DNA of 64,000 bases from Gordionus sp. m RMFG-2023 (Eukaryota > Nematomorpha > Gordioida > Chordodea > Parachordodidae), in the NCBI RefSeq assembly GCF_954871325.1, contig NC_088775.1, positions 90,216,805-90,280,804 on the forward strand. The letters are read 5' to 3'. Both the position numbers and the translations under genes were made by a program. Shown piece after piece: positions 46,681-59,289 of the stretch (within the stretch, counting starts at the first letter, position 1; each line of letters starts with the position of its first letter). The notes under the pieces are model-generated. The model saw nothing but the letters and a program-made list of their open reading frames with translations, was not told the DNA's origin and searched no databases.

Positions 46681-47640
46681 ACTGTTAGAAGAAGAAGAGA
46701 ATTTGGTTCTATTAAGGAAGGATATGGTTGAAGAATAAATATAATGATTTTTTTGATTAAAAATTGAGTTATTTCGTGGATTATAAGGTAAATATTCGTT
46801 TAAAAGAGAGAGGAGGATAATAAAGGGGGTCAAAAAGCATAGGAAGTAATTGAGAACAAAGGGGGTATAAAATTTATAGTGAAAGAAAAAAAGGAATTAA
46901 AGGAGAAATTTGGAAATATATATACGAGAAAATGTAAATACCAATTATCTGAGAGAATTGTAAAATTGTAAGGGAATGGAAATTTATATATGAAAAATAT
47001 AAATGATAATTATTTGAGGGAATAGTGGAATTGTATAATCTAAAATTATTAAGGGGGTTAAATGATTATGGATCGCTTAGTACAATGGTAAAAATAATTA
47101 AATTGAGTTAATGTATTGCATTGTAAAAATTTGATATGGTAAAAAATATGTGTGGTTAATTAAGTTTTTGTTTTAGATTTTATAGGATTAAAATTTTTAA
47201 TGAAATTAAAACATAGGGGTCCAAGTGGTATTATGTTAAAATTTAACTTGATTTAATTTTTTTTTTATTTAACGTTGGTAAAAAGAAGGTTGGAAGATAA
47301 AATGTTTATATGAGTTAAATTGTAATGAGTATGTCAATATAAAGTTGTTTGTTATAAAGAAGCAGAGTTGTTAAAGGAACTAGATTCAAGCTAGATCCTG
47401 TATTTAGATATAAAAATATGTTATCTGTATCTAGATAGATTTTTGATTAAAATATCGGTATCTAGATATTATCTTAGACGATGTATCTGTTTCTAGATCC
47501 ATATAAAAGGTATCTTTTAACAACTCTGTAAAGAAGTAATTTAAGAAGTAAAAGTAGTAGATCGTAAAAAGAAAAATTGTAAAATTTGATAAATAGTGTT
47601 GGAAAGAGAAGGAACGTAAATTGCGATATTGATAATATAA
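46681..47640. mobile_element. LTR-like region of family 2 fossil
   Basis: On the minus strand this region ends '...tctaaca' directly before the TGGTGCC primer site, as an LTR should. The first 70 bp recur at 56,022-56,042 and 56,268-56,330 next to the same primer site. The far end is uncertain. A MITE lies inside (47,363-47,528). Confidence 0.45.
47363..47528. mobile_element. hAT-type MITE, family B, with perfect 8-bp target duplication
   Basis: 166 bp from CAGAGTTGTTAAAGG to TTTTAACAACTCTG, flanked by TAAAGAAG at 47,355-47,362 and 47,529-47,536. The interior is an iterated 'tatctagata' palindrome-like motif. A second copy is at 49,904-50,044. Confidence 0.88.
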
Positions 47641-47644
47641 TTTT

Positions 47645-47877
47645 GAATTTGGATGAGATAATATCCTTTAGATGGCGCTATATAAAAATTTATAATAAGT
47701 TATCGACATACAACCGAAAGCATTACCGATAGCTCTAGCAAAAAAGTTTTAAATCGCTGTCTCGAACCGTTGAAGCTGAGTTGGACAGACTAATAGAAGA
47801 AGGCGTTATCGAATAGGTGGATCCAATCAATCATTTGGCTAAGCCAACGGTTACTATCTTAAAGAAATCAGGTTTCC
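47645..47877 (+). mobile_element. Family 2 fossil: leader motif plus RT N-terminal fragment
   Basis: The leader motif at 47,652 is followed by the start of the reverse transcriptase block, then an abrupt junction at about 47,877 into gag sequence in the opposite direction. The same junction occurs, inverted, at about 55,365. Confidence 0.6.
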
Positions 47878-49640
47878 TCACCTTTCTTTTTACAATAATC
47901 TTTTTTTTTCAGATTATAATTCAATTTAAAATTTTTTATTCCATCAAAATGACCATAAAAATTTCCAACACTGAAACTCTTTTATATTCGAGTTAAAATT
48001 CGATTTACAATTATCATTGTCCTTTTTTCTATTAAATATATTCGACGAATTTTTAACAACACTCTGATCATTTTAATTATTTATTTTTGCATTCACATTT
48101 TCATTAATTTTTCGATCACGAGAAAAACAATTTTTTTACAATATCCTTTTAGGCCACAAAATATTGCAATCTTCACTAAAACTATTATTTTTATTTCTAC
48201 AAAGATTCTTTAAACTTTCTGATCTCATATAGAATGTATCGTTTTCACGTTGCTTAACATTATTAGTAAAACTATTACTTATCATAATCTCCACAAGGGT
48301 TTATCAATCACAATATCAGGCAGGTGCTTTCTAATTTCACTCATAGGTAAATTTAAATTATCATATCTTTTCGATATCATCATATTTATACAAGCAGGAG
48401 AGGTACCTCATTAGTACTTGACTCCTCATTCCCACATTTTTTTAGTACTTGAATTTTTAAGTTCTATTAAAATCAAAGTTCAAACTAATTTTTTATATCA
48501 TCAGATAAATCTAAAGACTCGGCAGATGTTGCCATAAATAATTACATCCACTGTAAAATTTGGATTATCACTCACTTCAGTATTTTTATACTACCTAACA
48601 TCAGTCAACTATAAAGCAGCATAGCGATGTTTATAACCAAAAATATTCTAATTAATCTTCAAGTTGAGACTCATTATTTGAATTTTTTAGGCTTAAAGCT
48701 TGATTAGGCCACAATAGAGATGGTCAAAGTCACGTGATTTAACAACACTAACTCACTTTATGTATAAAATATTTTCTTCTTAATTTATTTTAACTAATTG
48801 TTGAATTGAAAAAAAAAAGGAAAATAATCTGAGTTTGTATTTTGAACTTAAAACAAATGGTGCAACATGGACCATAGGATTTTCTTATTCTGTGTTAAAA
48901 AAATTATTATAAAAAAAAATTTATTCTGTGACAAGGTTCACATCGTAAAAGAAATCTAGGACAGGGTTCCTAATAAATTATTCTAGTTTAGTATTTACAA
49001 ATAAAAAAAAATTTTTTTTAAACACAATAATAATTAAAAATTTTGGTAAGAATTTTTGTGATAAAATTTTGTTCTAAGTACATAATATATTCTTAACCCT
49101 TTAACGTCTCATGATTTGTTTTGACATCATATAATATAATTATATATTTCAAATTTATAAAAGCCTATAGATTTAATTTAACATCATATGATATAAATAT
49201 AATAAAAATACTTTCGTATTTTATTAAAATTATTACCGCATAATGTTTTATTTTTAAATTTCATCCAATCATATTTTCATGATTTTATTTTTACCATTTT
49301 ATTGAATTTTATAATTTTATAACGACAATATAACGAATTCTGTGGATAATATTTAATAATTCTAAAATTTTTATTCATTATTAAAGGTAAGAGTATAATA
49401 TTATAAAAAATTATTTTATTAAAAATGAATATGCTCTTTTTATATCATTTTATCTTTTTATTATGCCTTGAAGATATTCTATTATAATTTGATATTTTGA
49501 AAATTAAATTATAAGATAAAAAAAAACATATATATTCATTTTTTAGCATGATACCTATATGATAATCCGAATAGCGATGATATTTATAATTAATTCAATT
49601 ATCCACTTTTAATATATATTAATTGATTATTTAACATTTT
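47878..49640 (-). mobile_element. Family 2 fossil: gag and leader, reading left
   Basis: The minus strand carries the gag start (ATG near 48,535), gag body down to about 47,890, and the gag-side leader from 48,540 to 49,640. It is collinear with 52,240-53,960 (same strand) and inverted relative to 59,960-61,620. It holds a MITE at 48,578-48,750. Broken in several places. Confidence 0.65.
48578..48750. mobile_element. hAT-type MITE, family C, with perfect 8-bp target duplication
   Basis: 173 bp from CAGTATTTTTATACTACC to ATTTAACAACACTA, with ACTCACTT on both sides. The copies at 53,290 and 60,488 occupy the same site with the same duplication, so this is one ancestral insertion copied with its host fragment. 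Confidence 0.88.
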
Positions 49641-49649
49641 ATATAAGAA

Positions 49650-49900
49650 TAATATTATCGATAATATTCTTTTAATATTTTGATGAGATATATCCGTTAG
49701 ATGGCGCTATATGTTTTTATGATGTAAAATAAAAAAATTGTTGGTATATTTTTAATTCAATGGAATCTAAAACTCCAGCTAGAAGTTATCCGCACATAGA
49801 ACCGAATGCATTACCGATAGCTTTATTCGCGAAAAGAGTTCCATCGCCGTGTGGAACCATAGATGCTGAGTTGAACAGACTTTTTTAATGGAAACATATT
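49650..49900 (+). mobile_element. Family 2 fossil: leader motif plus short RT fragment
   Basis: The leader motif at 49,682 is followed by about 180 bp of the RT block, ending just before a family B MITE. With the gag leader on its left it forms one divergent unit. Confidence 0.6.
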
Positions 49901-49903
49901 AAG

Positions 49904-50044
49904 CAAAGTTGTTAAAGGATTAGATATAAAAATGTAGTATCTGTATCTAGATAGATTTTTGATTAAATAATCTGAATCTAGATATTATTTTAGACGTTGT
50001 ATCTGTATCTAGATCCATTTAAAAAGTATCTTTTAACAACTCTG
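49904..50044. mobile_element. hAT-type MITE, family B, with perfect 8-bp target duplication
   Basis: 141 bp from CAAAGTTGTTAAAGG to TTTTAACAACTCTG, flanked by ATATTAAG at 49,896-49,903 and 50,045-50,052. The interior again has iterated 'atctagata' motifs. Confidence 0.88.
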
Positions 50045-50054
50045 ATATTAAGTA

Positions 50055-51180
50055 AAGATAAATTTTAAATTCTATGCTGCAAATTAAAGTAGCGCTTAAG
50101 ACTATTAATAAAAATTAATATAGATATATATTTTTATCTATTTTCAATTTTATCACATATAAAAAAAATACATTAACATTTTTCGATTTTTTAAAAATTA
50201 ATCAATAATAATAATTAATCATAATGATTTTTGGATACAATTATATCAATAAAAAAATATATAATTATAAATTGATAAAATAATATCCTAGTTGGCTTTT
50301 TGTTAAATAAAAAAATTGTTTGCCATCATTTTTATTCTAAAATCCTAACTAGAATTTATCAGCATAGCATTACCGATAGCTTTACTAGCAAAAAGAATTC
50401 CAATTCGCTACATCGAACCTTTCAAGCTGAATTGGACAGACTTTTAAAAGGAGGCGTTATCGAAGGATTCAGCGACACCTTCAATCACTTGGGTAACGCC
50501 AAAGGTTAATATTCTAAAGAAATAGTGTATCTTCTCGGATATCTTCGTTAAACAATCAACAAATATTTAGCGATAGCTAACGATTTACCATCAACTTTCG
50601 TCGACCTGACAAATAGAATCATGAGTGGTAAAATATTTTCAACGGTAGATTTAAGAGATGCATTTTTACAATTCGAAGTTAGTCCAGAATGTAGGGACCT
50701 TTTAGTAATTTCGACTCTTGTAGGTTATTACCGATACATAAAGAATCCCTTTTGGGTTGACTAGCGCTCCGATAATATTTTATTACAACTCTTTATGCAA
50801 AACCTATTAAAGAAATTCCTATGGTTAGTGTGTTATATTAGGGCGAGAATAACTCTGATGATGCAGTTAATCTAGATGTATTAAGAAGATTTGATAAGGC
50901 TGGACTGACAACGACGACTGATAAAATAATGGAAACAAAAATATTATAAAGATATGAACGTTGAGTCTCGTGAATTTGAAGAGAAGCAAGAGGTTTGGGT
51001 AGAAAATTGAGGCCTGGGGGGTGGCGTGAAGGGAGAGTGGTTCATTGAAGTATACGATATTTTATAGAGAAGTCTCAGGGCTGTAAAATAATAAGCATGC
51101 CGACCAACTGAGATGCTCGTACAAGCTAAGTAACAATAATTGAAGTGAGCGGTGGCCATTCTGTGTTTGGAACTTTTACG
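50055..51180 (+). mobile_element. Family 2 fossil: RT and integrase-tail fragments
   Basis: The part at 50,060-50,260 recurs inverted at 59,300-59,540. The leader motif at 50,274 precedes the RT block (about 50,360-50,830) and the integrase-tail-like stretch (near 51,095), in the same order as at 43,975 and 56,901. Broken in several places. Confidence 0.7.
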
Positions 51181-51540
51181 AAAGAAACATATAATAATTT
51201 CATAAATTTAATATATATTTTTTACTAATATTTATTCTATGTTTTACTAGATGAATAAAAAAATTTTTTTTTAGAGCAAGTAATTTATGGTTATACTGTT
51301 TTGATTTTTGCCTAATGAAAATCTCTAAGATTTATTTAAACTAATCAAGTTAAAATGAATATTTTTTTTATTTATATATTCAAAAACTTTATTTTCAAAT
51401 ACCTACATATATCTAGGAAATATAATTAATCAGAAATTAAAAATAGATATTAGGCAAAACCCAAACAGAACAGTACTTTTTCAAGGGCATAAATCATATT
51501 TTTTTATATTATTAGTTCATTATTTAAACATTTTATATAA
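51181..51540. other. AT-rich DNA between fossils
   Basis: No match to the retroelement modules was seen here. Confidence 0.3.
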
Positions 51541-53960
51541 ATAAAATTAATAAAATAATATCCGCTAGTTGGCGTTATATATCATTATTCCATTTAACAA
51601 TTTATTTATTGGAAATTTTACACATATCAGAATTAAAAAGAGGGGATTCACTTCCTCTCTCATTAAATCCGTCATTTCTATTTGGCCAATTTTATTTCGG
51701 ATGTTATCCGCAATCATTTTTCGTTTGGCATTATTTAATATGAAATCACTATTTATTGTAAAAAATATTCCGATAATTGTTACGAGGGCCAAGTTTGGTA
51801 ATCCAATCCCAAATCCATAATAGTTTCAACATTTTTTTTTCTACTAACCATAAATCAAGAACATATGTTCTATCACTGAGAACCAACTCACAATCTTGTT
51901 TTAACCCCACTCACAATTTTAGATCCATCAAAATTGTCTGACTCAAATAGATTCTTTTTCAAGTGCAACCTCAGGCCAGACATTATTGAAATACCTGGCC
52001 CAGTATCAAATAACATCTAAATATTTTGTCTATCAATTTTTTACATTAACGCGAGGGCATGATATCTGCCAATCATCCCTTTCAAGTCATTAGAATTTTG
52101 TGCATTCTAATCAGCTGAATTATATTTATTGTATTTGAATTAATTTCAATTTCAATATAATTAATATTCATGCCTAAACGTGTCCCTTAATTTAATGGCC
52201 TTCGAATATCAATAATTTATTTTTTAATATAATTTCCTCGTGGATATATTTCACCTTTCATATTTATTCAGATTATATTTCAATTTAAAATTTTTTTATT
52301 TCATCAAAATGACCATAAAAATTTCCAACAGAAATTCATTTTTTATCGAGTTAAAATTCGATTCACAATTTATCATTGCCTTTTTAAATATATTCAAAGT
52401 TTTTAACAACTCTATATATACTAAAACTATTGCTATCATAAATATATTAATTTTTCAATTTTAATATGACTTTTCTCGCGAAATAGTCATCGCAATCCAC
52501 TCATAGATTGAGCACAATTCATAACAATAATACGACCCATTTCTTCACATTTGAAGTATATTCGAGCACTATCCATATTATACGTATCTTTTTTTACTTA
52601 GATTTAAAAACAATAGGATTTTTTTTATGTTACGAACCAACGGATTTATCAATACTTGGTGGTCTCTGGGGAAAACCATATTTAAAATTTATTTCCTTCA
52701 CTATACAATTTCTTTTTACATGACCTGAGAAGCCACATTCTATGATAAATCGTATCATTTTTATCATTTATTTTTGCATTCACATTTTCATTAATTTTTG
52801 GATCACGCGAAAAACAATTTTTTTCCACTACGACCTTTTAGGCCACAAAATATTGCAATCTTCACTAAAATTTAATTAATTTTATTTCTAAGCAAGGTTT
52901 CTTTAAACTTTCTTTAATTTCCCTGATCTCACATAGAATCAAATACTCGTTTTCACTTTGCTCAATATTATTACTATAACTATTACTTTTCATAATCTCC
53001 ACAAGGTTTATCAATCTCTAAGATATTTGCTTTCTAATTTTACTCACAAGTGAATTTAAATTATCATTTATATAATATCATCATATTTTTACAAACAAGA
53101 GAGGTACCTAATTAGTACTTGACTTTGCATTGCCAATTGGAATTATTTATTTTATTTTAGCACTTGATTTTTTAGGTTCTATTAAAATCGTTCAAACTAA
53201 TTTTTTATATCTTCAGATAAATCTAAAGACTCAGCCGATGCTGCCATTATAAATTACATCTACTGTAAAATTTGGATTATCACTCACTTTAGTATTTTTA
53301 TACTTCCTAACTTTAGTCAACTATAAAGCAGCGTGTCATGTTTATAACCAAAAATATTTGAATCAATCTTCAAGTTGAGACTCATTATTTGAATTTTTTA
53401 GGCTTAAAGCTTGACTAGGCCACAATAGAGATGGTCAAAGTCAGGTAATTTAACAACACTAACTCACTTTATTTATAAAATATTTTCTTCTTAATTTATT
53501 TTAACTAATTGTTGAATTGAAATAAAAAAGGAAAATAATCTGAGTTTGTATTTTGAACTTAAAACAAATGGTGCAACATGGACCATAGGATTTTCTTATT
53601 TCTGGGGTTAAAAAAAAAATTATTATAAAAAAAATTTATTCTGTGACAAGGATCACATCGCAGAAAAATTCTAGGATAGGGTTCCTATTAAATTATTCTT
53701 GTTTAGGATTTACAGGTTAATAAAAAAAAATTTTTTTTAAACACAACGCAATGTAATTTATTTTTATAATAATAATTAAAAATTTTGTTGTAATTACATA
53801 TATATTCTTATATAAATTTGATATACTGAAAATTAAATTATAAGACAAAAAAAACCCCCATTAATTTTTTGATACTTATATGATAATCCGAATAGCCATA
53901 AAATTTATAATTAATTCATTTATCCATTTTTTTATATATTAATTGATGATTTAACATACC
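51541..53960 (-). mobile_element. Family 2 fossil: retropepsin, nucleocapsid, gag and leader, reading left
   Basis: On the minus strand from right to left: gag leader, gag start (ATG near 53,247), a nucleocapsid region (near 52,740), retropepsin (near 52,005) and its downstream segment, ending at the leader motif (about 51,549). This is the inverted counterpart of 59,960-62,341, including the retropepsin. A family C MITE lies inside. Broken in several places. Confidence 0.7.
53290..53461. mobile_element. hAT-type MITE, family C (same site as at 48,578)
   Basis: 172 bp, flanked by ACTCACTT at 53,282-53,289 and 53,462-53,469. Same insertion site and orientation within the gag leader as the 48.6-kb copy. 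Confidence 0.85.
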
Positions 53961-55145
53961 ACATTTTCTCACCAATTTCACCGGAAAATTTTTCGATACA
54001 GGCAATTTTTCCCTCTCCAAATTTGAGTCTTTTATATATTTCATAACATTTTATATGATTATTCACCATCCTCGATTTCCTGAAAATTATCTTATTTTCT
54101 ATTTCCAAATTAAAATTTTCATCATCAATTTTCCAAAATAATATAAACTTTCAGATCAACACCAAAATATGATCAATTTCCAAATCAATATTTTTTTTCA
54201 ATTTCTGGATTTTTCGAAATCTTATCAACTTCCAAATCAACTGAAATATTATTAATTTTCCAAATCAATATTATTTTTTTAATTTTAATTTCAATATCAG
54301 ATATTATACTTATGTCAATTTTATTATCCAATAATATCAAGTTTCTCCTGACCCATTTTATCAACTCATAATTTCTTCATTTTTCCGAAATTTCCTCAGA
54401 ATTATTTAATACATTTATAATTTCACCACCTTTTTTCAAAAATTCATTTTCTCCTTTATCACAAATTTCTTGATTGTTATTTATTACCATATTCTCCTAA
54501 AATTTCATTTTTCATCAATTTATTTCCCAAGTTTTTAACGTCTACCTCTTTTACAGATTTTTTTTAATATCTCAATATTTTTATTATCATTTTTCCCTTG
54601 AAATATATTCAACAAAATATTTTTTTAATCCGAATTTTGATATCCAATTCCATCCCAAAACTGTATCAATTTCTTCTTTCAATATCCCAAAGATCCAAAT
54701 TTATTTCATTATTTATTAATACAGGTAAATTTACTTTTCCTAATACCATAATTTCTGAACCATTCAATTGTTTCACTCATTTTATCTATAATTATGTGTA
54801 TATTCGGTCATAATTTGTAAAATTTATCATGCCCCATTACAGATATTGTTGCCCCCTTGTATACAATAACATTAAAATTTCTTCATTTCCTACATTCACT
54901 TTTATTCTTGGACATTGATCAAAATTTTTATTATTATTCCAACTTTAAAATCGGTAAATTACTAATATGTTATATTCTTTCGTGTTACATTTTCTAGCAT
55001 ATTTTTTATAAATCTCTTAGATGTTATATCCATTTCCTTCATTTTTTCTTTCTATTTCATTATGATCATCTACCTTATTTTTATATATATTTCAATTGAT
55101 CCCAAAGTCATATAAAAATTGTAAAATTCATATATTTATAATAGC
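53961..55145 (-). mobile_element. Related retroelement fossil with a second retropepsin-like block
   Basis: On the minus strand a retropepsin-like segment lies near 54,870 and its downstream part extends to about 54,600. It is followed by a long Lys/Glu/Ile-rich region down to 54,000. Its sequence is not collinear with the 51,541-53,960 block, so it is a different copy or a related subfamily. Old and broken. Confidence 0.5.
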
Positions 55146-55149
55146 AAAT

Positions 55150-56340
55150 TTTTTAGTATATATTCAGAGTGTTGTTAAAAATTCGTCAGATATATTAAAT
55201 AAAAAAAAGGAAAATGATAATTGTAAATCGAATTTTAATTCGAATATAATAGAGTTTCAGTGTTGGTAATTTTTATGGTCATTTTGATGAAATAAAAATT
55301 TTAAATTGAATTATAATCTGAAAAAAAAGAAGATTATTGTAATAAGAAAGGTGAGGAGACCTGATTTCTTTAAGATGTTAACCGTTGGCGTAGCCCAAGT
55401 AATTGAGGTTGTTGTTGGATCCACCTTTTCGATAACGCCTTCTTCTATTAGTCTGTCCAACTCAACTTCAACGGTTCGACACAGCGAAATAAAACTCTTT
55501 TCGCTAGTAAAGCTATCGGTAATGCGTTCGGTTGTATGCGGATAACTTCTAGTTAGAGTTCTAGATTCATTACATTATACAACTATATATAGCGCCATCT
55601 AACGGATATTATATCATCAAAATTTAAAATTATATTATGAATATCGCAATTTACGTTTCTTCTCTTTCCAATACCACTTATCAAAATTATCAAATTTTAC
55701 AATTTTTCTTTTTACACATTATTTTTTTTAAAATTTACCTCACAATTTATTCAAATTTTTGTTTATTTATAAAAAATTTTATTAAAAATTTTATTATAAC
55801 AATCTTTATAATTCTAAAAAAAAAAAATACGCTAACCCAATTATTGTTAACAAAATTGTTAGATAATATAATACATTAAATTTCAATAAGGAAAAATATT
55901 TTACCTTTGATTATGAATTTTTCCTATTCCTCCGTGATTGTATATTTTATAAGTACACTGCGTCCACTCTTCCCAGATATCTTCTCTGTTGGTTGAATAA
56001 AAAAATAAACGGCACCAACCGTTAGAAAAGGAATAGAATTTGTAGTGTTATTAAATCAGCTTCTTTTGAGCCGATTTTTAAAAACGGCTAGCTCAATAAT
56101 TTAGCCAGATTAGTATTGCCTAAGCCTCAAGATTTCCACAATATATGTCTGCGTCTTTGTTCCTTCTATGAGCAAAATTTTCAGGCTTGTGTAATATTTG
56201 TTTGGATGAAGTATTGAGTTAGCCTTTTTTTAAAAATAATCTCAAAACGAGCCGTTTAACAACACTAAGAATTTGGTTCTATCAAGGAAGGATACGGTTG
56301 ATTTAAAGAATAAATATAACAATTTATTTGATGAAAAATT
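55150..56340. mobile_element. Family 2 fossil: chimeric junction and primer-site copy
   Basis: 55,150-55,365 is gag sequence reading right. 55,370-55,620 is the RT start reading left with the leader motif (55,592-55,619). 55,730-56,042 and 56,268-56,330 repeat the primer-site and LTR-edge region of 46,400-46,750 in direct orientation. The gag/RT junction matches the one at 47,877 in inverted form. Confidence 0.6.
56043..56267. mobile_element. hAT-type MITE, family A, with perfect 8-bp target duplication and an empty-site paralog
   Basis: 225 bp from TAGTGTTATTAAATCAGC to GCCGTTTAACAACACTA. AGAATTTG flanks it at 56,035-56,042 and 56,268-56,275. The homologous LTR-edge sequence near 46,695 has a single uninterrupted 'agaatttgg', showing the site before insertion. 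Confidence 0.92.
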
Positions 56341-57955
56341 GTTATAACCAAAAATTCGAATCAATCTTCAAGTTAGAGGCTTATTAGAGATGGCCAAAAG
56401 TTAGGTAATTTAACAAAACGAACTCACTTTATTTATAAAATATTTTCTTCTTAATTTTCTTTAACTAATTGTTAAAGAAAATAATCTGTGGGGTTAAAAA
56501 AAATTATTATAAAGAAAATTTAAACTGTTACAAGGTTACCATCGTAGAAAAATTCTAGGACAGGATTCCTAATAAATTATTCTAGTTTAGAATTTACAGG
56601 TTAATAAAAAAAAATTTTTTTATACACAACGCAATGTAATTAATTTTTAAAATAATTAAAAATTTTGGTAAGAATTTTTGTAATAAAATTTTGTTATAAG
56701 TACATATATAATCTTATATACATTTGATATGCTGAAAATTAAATTAGAAATAAAACATATATATTTTTAGCATGATACTTATATGATAATCCGAATAGCG
56801 ATAAAATTTATAATTAATTCAATTTATCCATTTTTTTATATATTTTGATTATTTAACATTTTTTATATAAACAATATTATTAATAACCATTTTAAATTTT
56901 AACGAGATAATATCCGTTAGATGGCGCTACATATTTTAATATATGTAAAATAAAAAAATTGTTGGTAAATTTTTATTCAATGAAATCTAAACTCCGACTA
57001 GAAGTTATCCGCATACAACCGAACTCATTACCGATAGCTTTACTAGCAAAAAGAGTTTCATTTCTCTCTGTCGAACCGTTGTAGCTGAGTTGGATGGACT
57101 TTTAGAAGGCGTTATCGAAATTGTGGATGCAAACAACAACATCAATCACTTGGGCTACGCCAACGGTTAATATCTTAAGGAAATATTATGTCCTTGCGAA
57201 TATGCGGAGATCTTCGTTTAACAATCAACAAATATTTAGATAATGATTCGGGTGGTAAAATATTTTCTACTATAGATTTAAGAGATACATTTTTACAATT
57301 CGAAGTTAGTCCAGAATGTAAGGATCTTTTAGTAATTTCGACTCATGTAGGTTATTACCGATACCTAAAGAATCCCTTTTGGGGTGATTAGCGCTCCGAT
57401 AATATATCATTACAACTCTTTATGCAGAACCTATTAAAGGAAATTCCTATGGTCATTGTATTATTTTAGGGCGAGAATAACTCTGATGATGCAGTTAATC
57501 TAGATGTATTAAGAAGATTTGATAAGGCTTGACTGACAACGACGACTGATAAAATAATGGAAACAAAAATATTATAAAGATAGGAACGTTGAGCCTCGTT
57601 AATTTGAAGAGAAGCAAAAGGTTTGGATAGAAAAACGAGGCCTGCGAGATGGCTTGAAAGGAGAATGGTTCAATGTAAAAGTATTCGATATTTTATGGAG
57701 AAGTCTCAGGGCATTGTAAAAAAAAACAAGCATGCTGACCAACTGAGATGCTCATGTACAAGATAAGTAAATTTTAAGTGAGCGGTGGCCATTTTATTTT
57801 TTGTCGTTCGACGCAGCAAAATGGAATTCTTTTTGATAGTAAAGGTATCGGTAACTTCTAGTTGTTATTTTCGATTCCATCGCATAAAAATAATGACGAC
57901 AATTTATTATTTTACATATATAAAAATATATAATGACAACTAACGGATATTATTT
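56341..57955 (+). mobile_element. Family 2 fossil: divergent unit with RT and integrase tail
   Basis: Left part (56,341-56,760) is gag-side leader reading left, with a partial family C MITE at its start. The leader motif at 56,901 is followed by the RT block (to about 57,430) and the integrase-tail-like stretch (near 57,735). At 57,800-57,955 the RT start appears again, inverted, with the motif at 57,933. Broken in several places. Confidence 0.7.
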
Positions 57956-58914
57956 AATTAATTTATAATTATATTATGATTTAGTTCTTTTTTTAGTCAT
58001 TCTTTTAAATAATTATTTTATTTAGTCATTTATGGTTAATAACTATTAATATATTTTTTTTTAAAAATCCCCTCTTTAATAAATAATTATTCTTATTTTG
58101 AGTAATTGCGATGTAATATTGGTTTAAATCATTGTGGATAAAAACTATGACGACTTTAATCATATCTTATTTAGCATTTAAGAATTTATTTTTTACAGAA
58201 AAAAACAACAATTACACAATTTACTTTAATTTTTTTTTTGTTTCCAATTATGATATAATAAATTTGATAAATAACATTAGAAGAAGTAAAAAAAATATTT
58301 TTATGGATGAAATAAAAATTTTATTTAATCAATCACAAATTATTATATATTTACAAACATAATTTCTTTTTATTATTTAATATATGACATGTTTATCAAT
58401 ATTTAAAATTCAATATGTATTTAAAATTAAAATAAAATCTTACTCTGTTTACCCTCTTTTAAGTATATACTGATCGGATTTGTTTATAAAATATAATAAA
58501 TATACATTTAAAATAAAAGTAAAAGAAATATATAATTTATTTATTTATTAAATTTAAATTATTTATTTTTAAAATGGATAGATAAAAAAAATGTCATTAA
58601 AACTCGGGTAAAATTTTTAATATTATATTTTATAATTTTTTTTTTGTTCAAAAAAATATAAATTAATTTTGTGGGATCCAATATTTGTTTGAGCATCCTG
58701 GAGCTCTGTTTCATCCAGAAAAAATGCCGGCAATTAAATATTACTTTACAGTAGGAGAAGGTTCTAAGTAGTAAATCCCACTCAGGATTTGTATATTATT
58801 CACAATTCAGTTCTGATAAAAGCCTTAAAATTCCTAAAAAATGTATGTAAAATTTTAGCTAAATTTTTGCCCCTATCTCCCTCACTCCTAATTATCTACT
58901 ATTCCTCTAGTCGA
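57956..58914. other. AT-rich DNA, no module recognised
   Basis: The 76-codon plus-strand frame at 58,132-58,362 is Asn/Ile/Lys-rich and shows no domain. I do not call it a gene. Confidence 0.35.
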
Positions 58915-59285
58915 CTCATGTATATAACTCGTATTGACTTAAGTTGGTAGTCCTAAGTAAAATATATACAGAACAAATGTTTTATTAATTTAATAACTAA
59001 TTTGAAATACTCGTCCGCTACTCGACTCAAGTATATAATTCGTCGACTTAAGTTGGAAGTCCAAAGTATAAAAATGTAAATAACACGACAAATATCTTAA
59101 TTAATAATAATTAATTTGAAATATTAGTCCTCTAGTATACTCAAGTTGACGACTCAAATTCATAAAAATATTCGTCGCGGACTTAAGTATATAGACTTGA
59201 GTTCACGGACCGAATACATAACTTAAGTCAATCTGAGTCGAATTTTTCGACCCGAAACTTGACTCGGTAGATTAACAACACTAGT
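58915..59285. mobile_element. Decayed DNA element with 115-bp internal repeat and hAT-like right end
   Basis: Two adjacent units of about 115 bp share 'cgactcatgtatataa', 'cttaagttgg' and 'ttaattaataataa' like text. The right end 'attaacaacactag' is the inverse of a TAGTGTTGTTAAT terminus, as in the other hAT-type MITEs. The left terminus is not found. Confidence 0.45.
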
Positions 59286-59289
59286 GCCA

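Noticed and set aside
51569-51820. 83-residue ORF conserved (as an antisense pair) at 51.6 and 62.1-62.3 kb
   Set aside because: Both are readings of the duplicated retropepsin-downstream fossil segment; conservation reflects DNA duplication.
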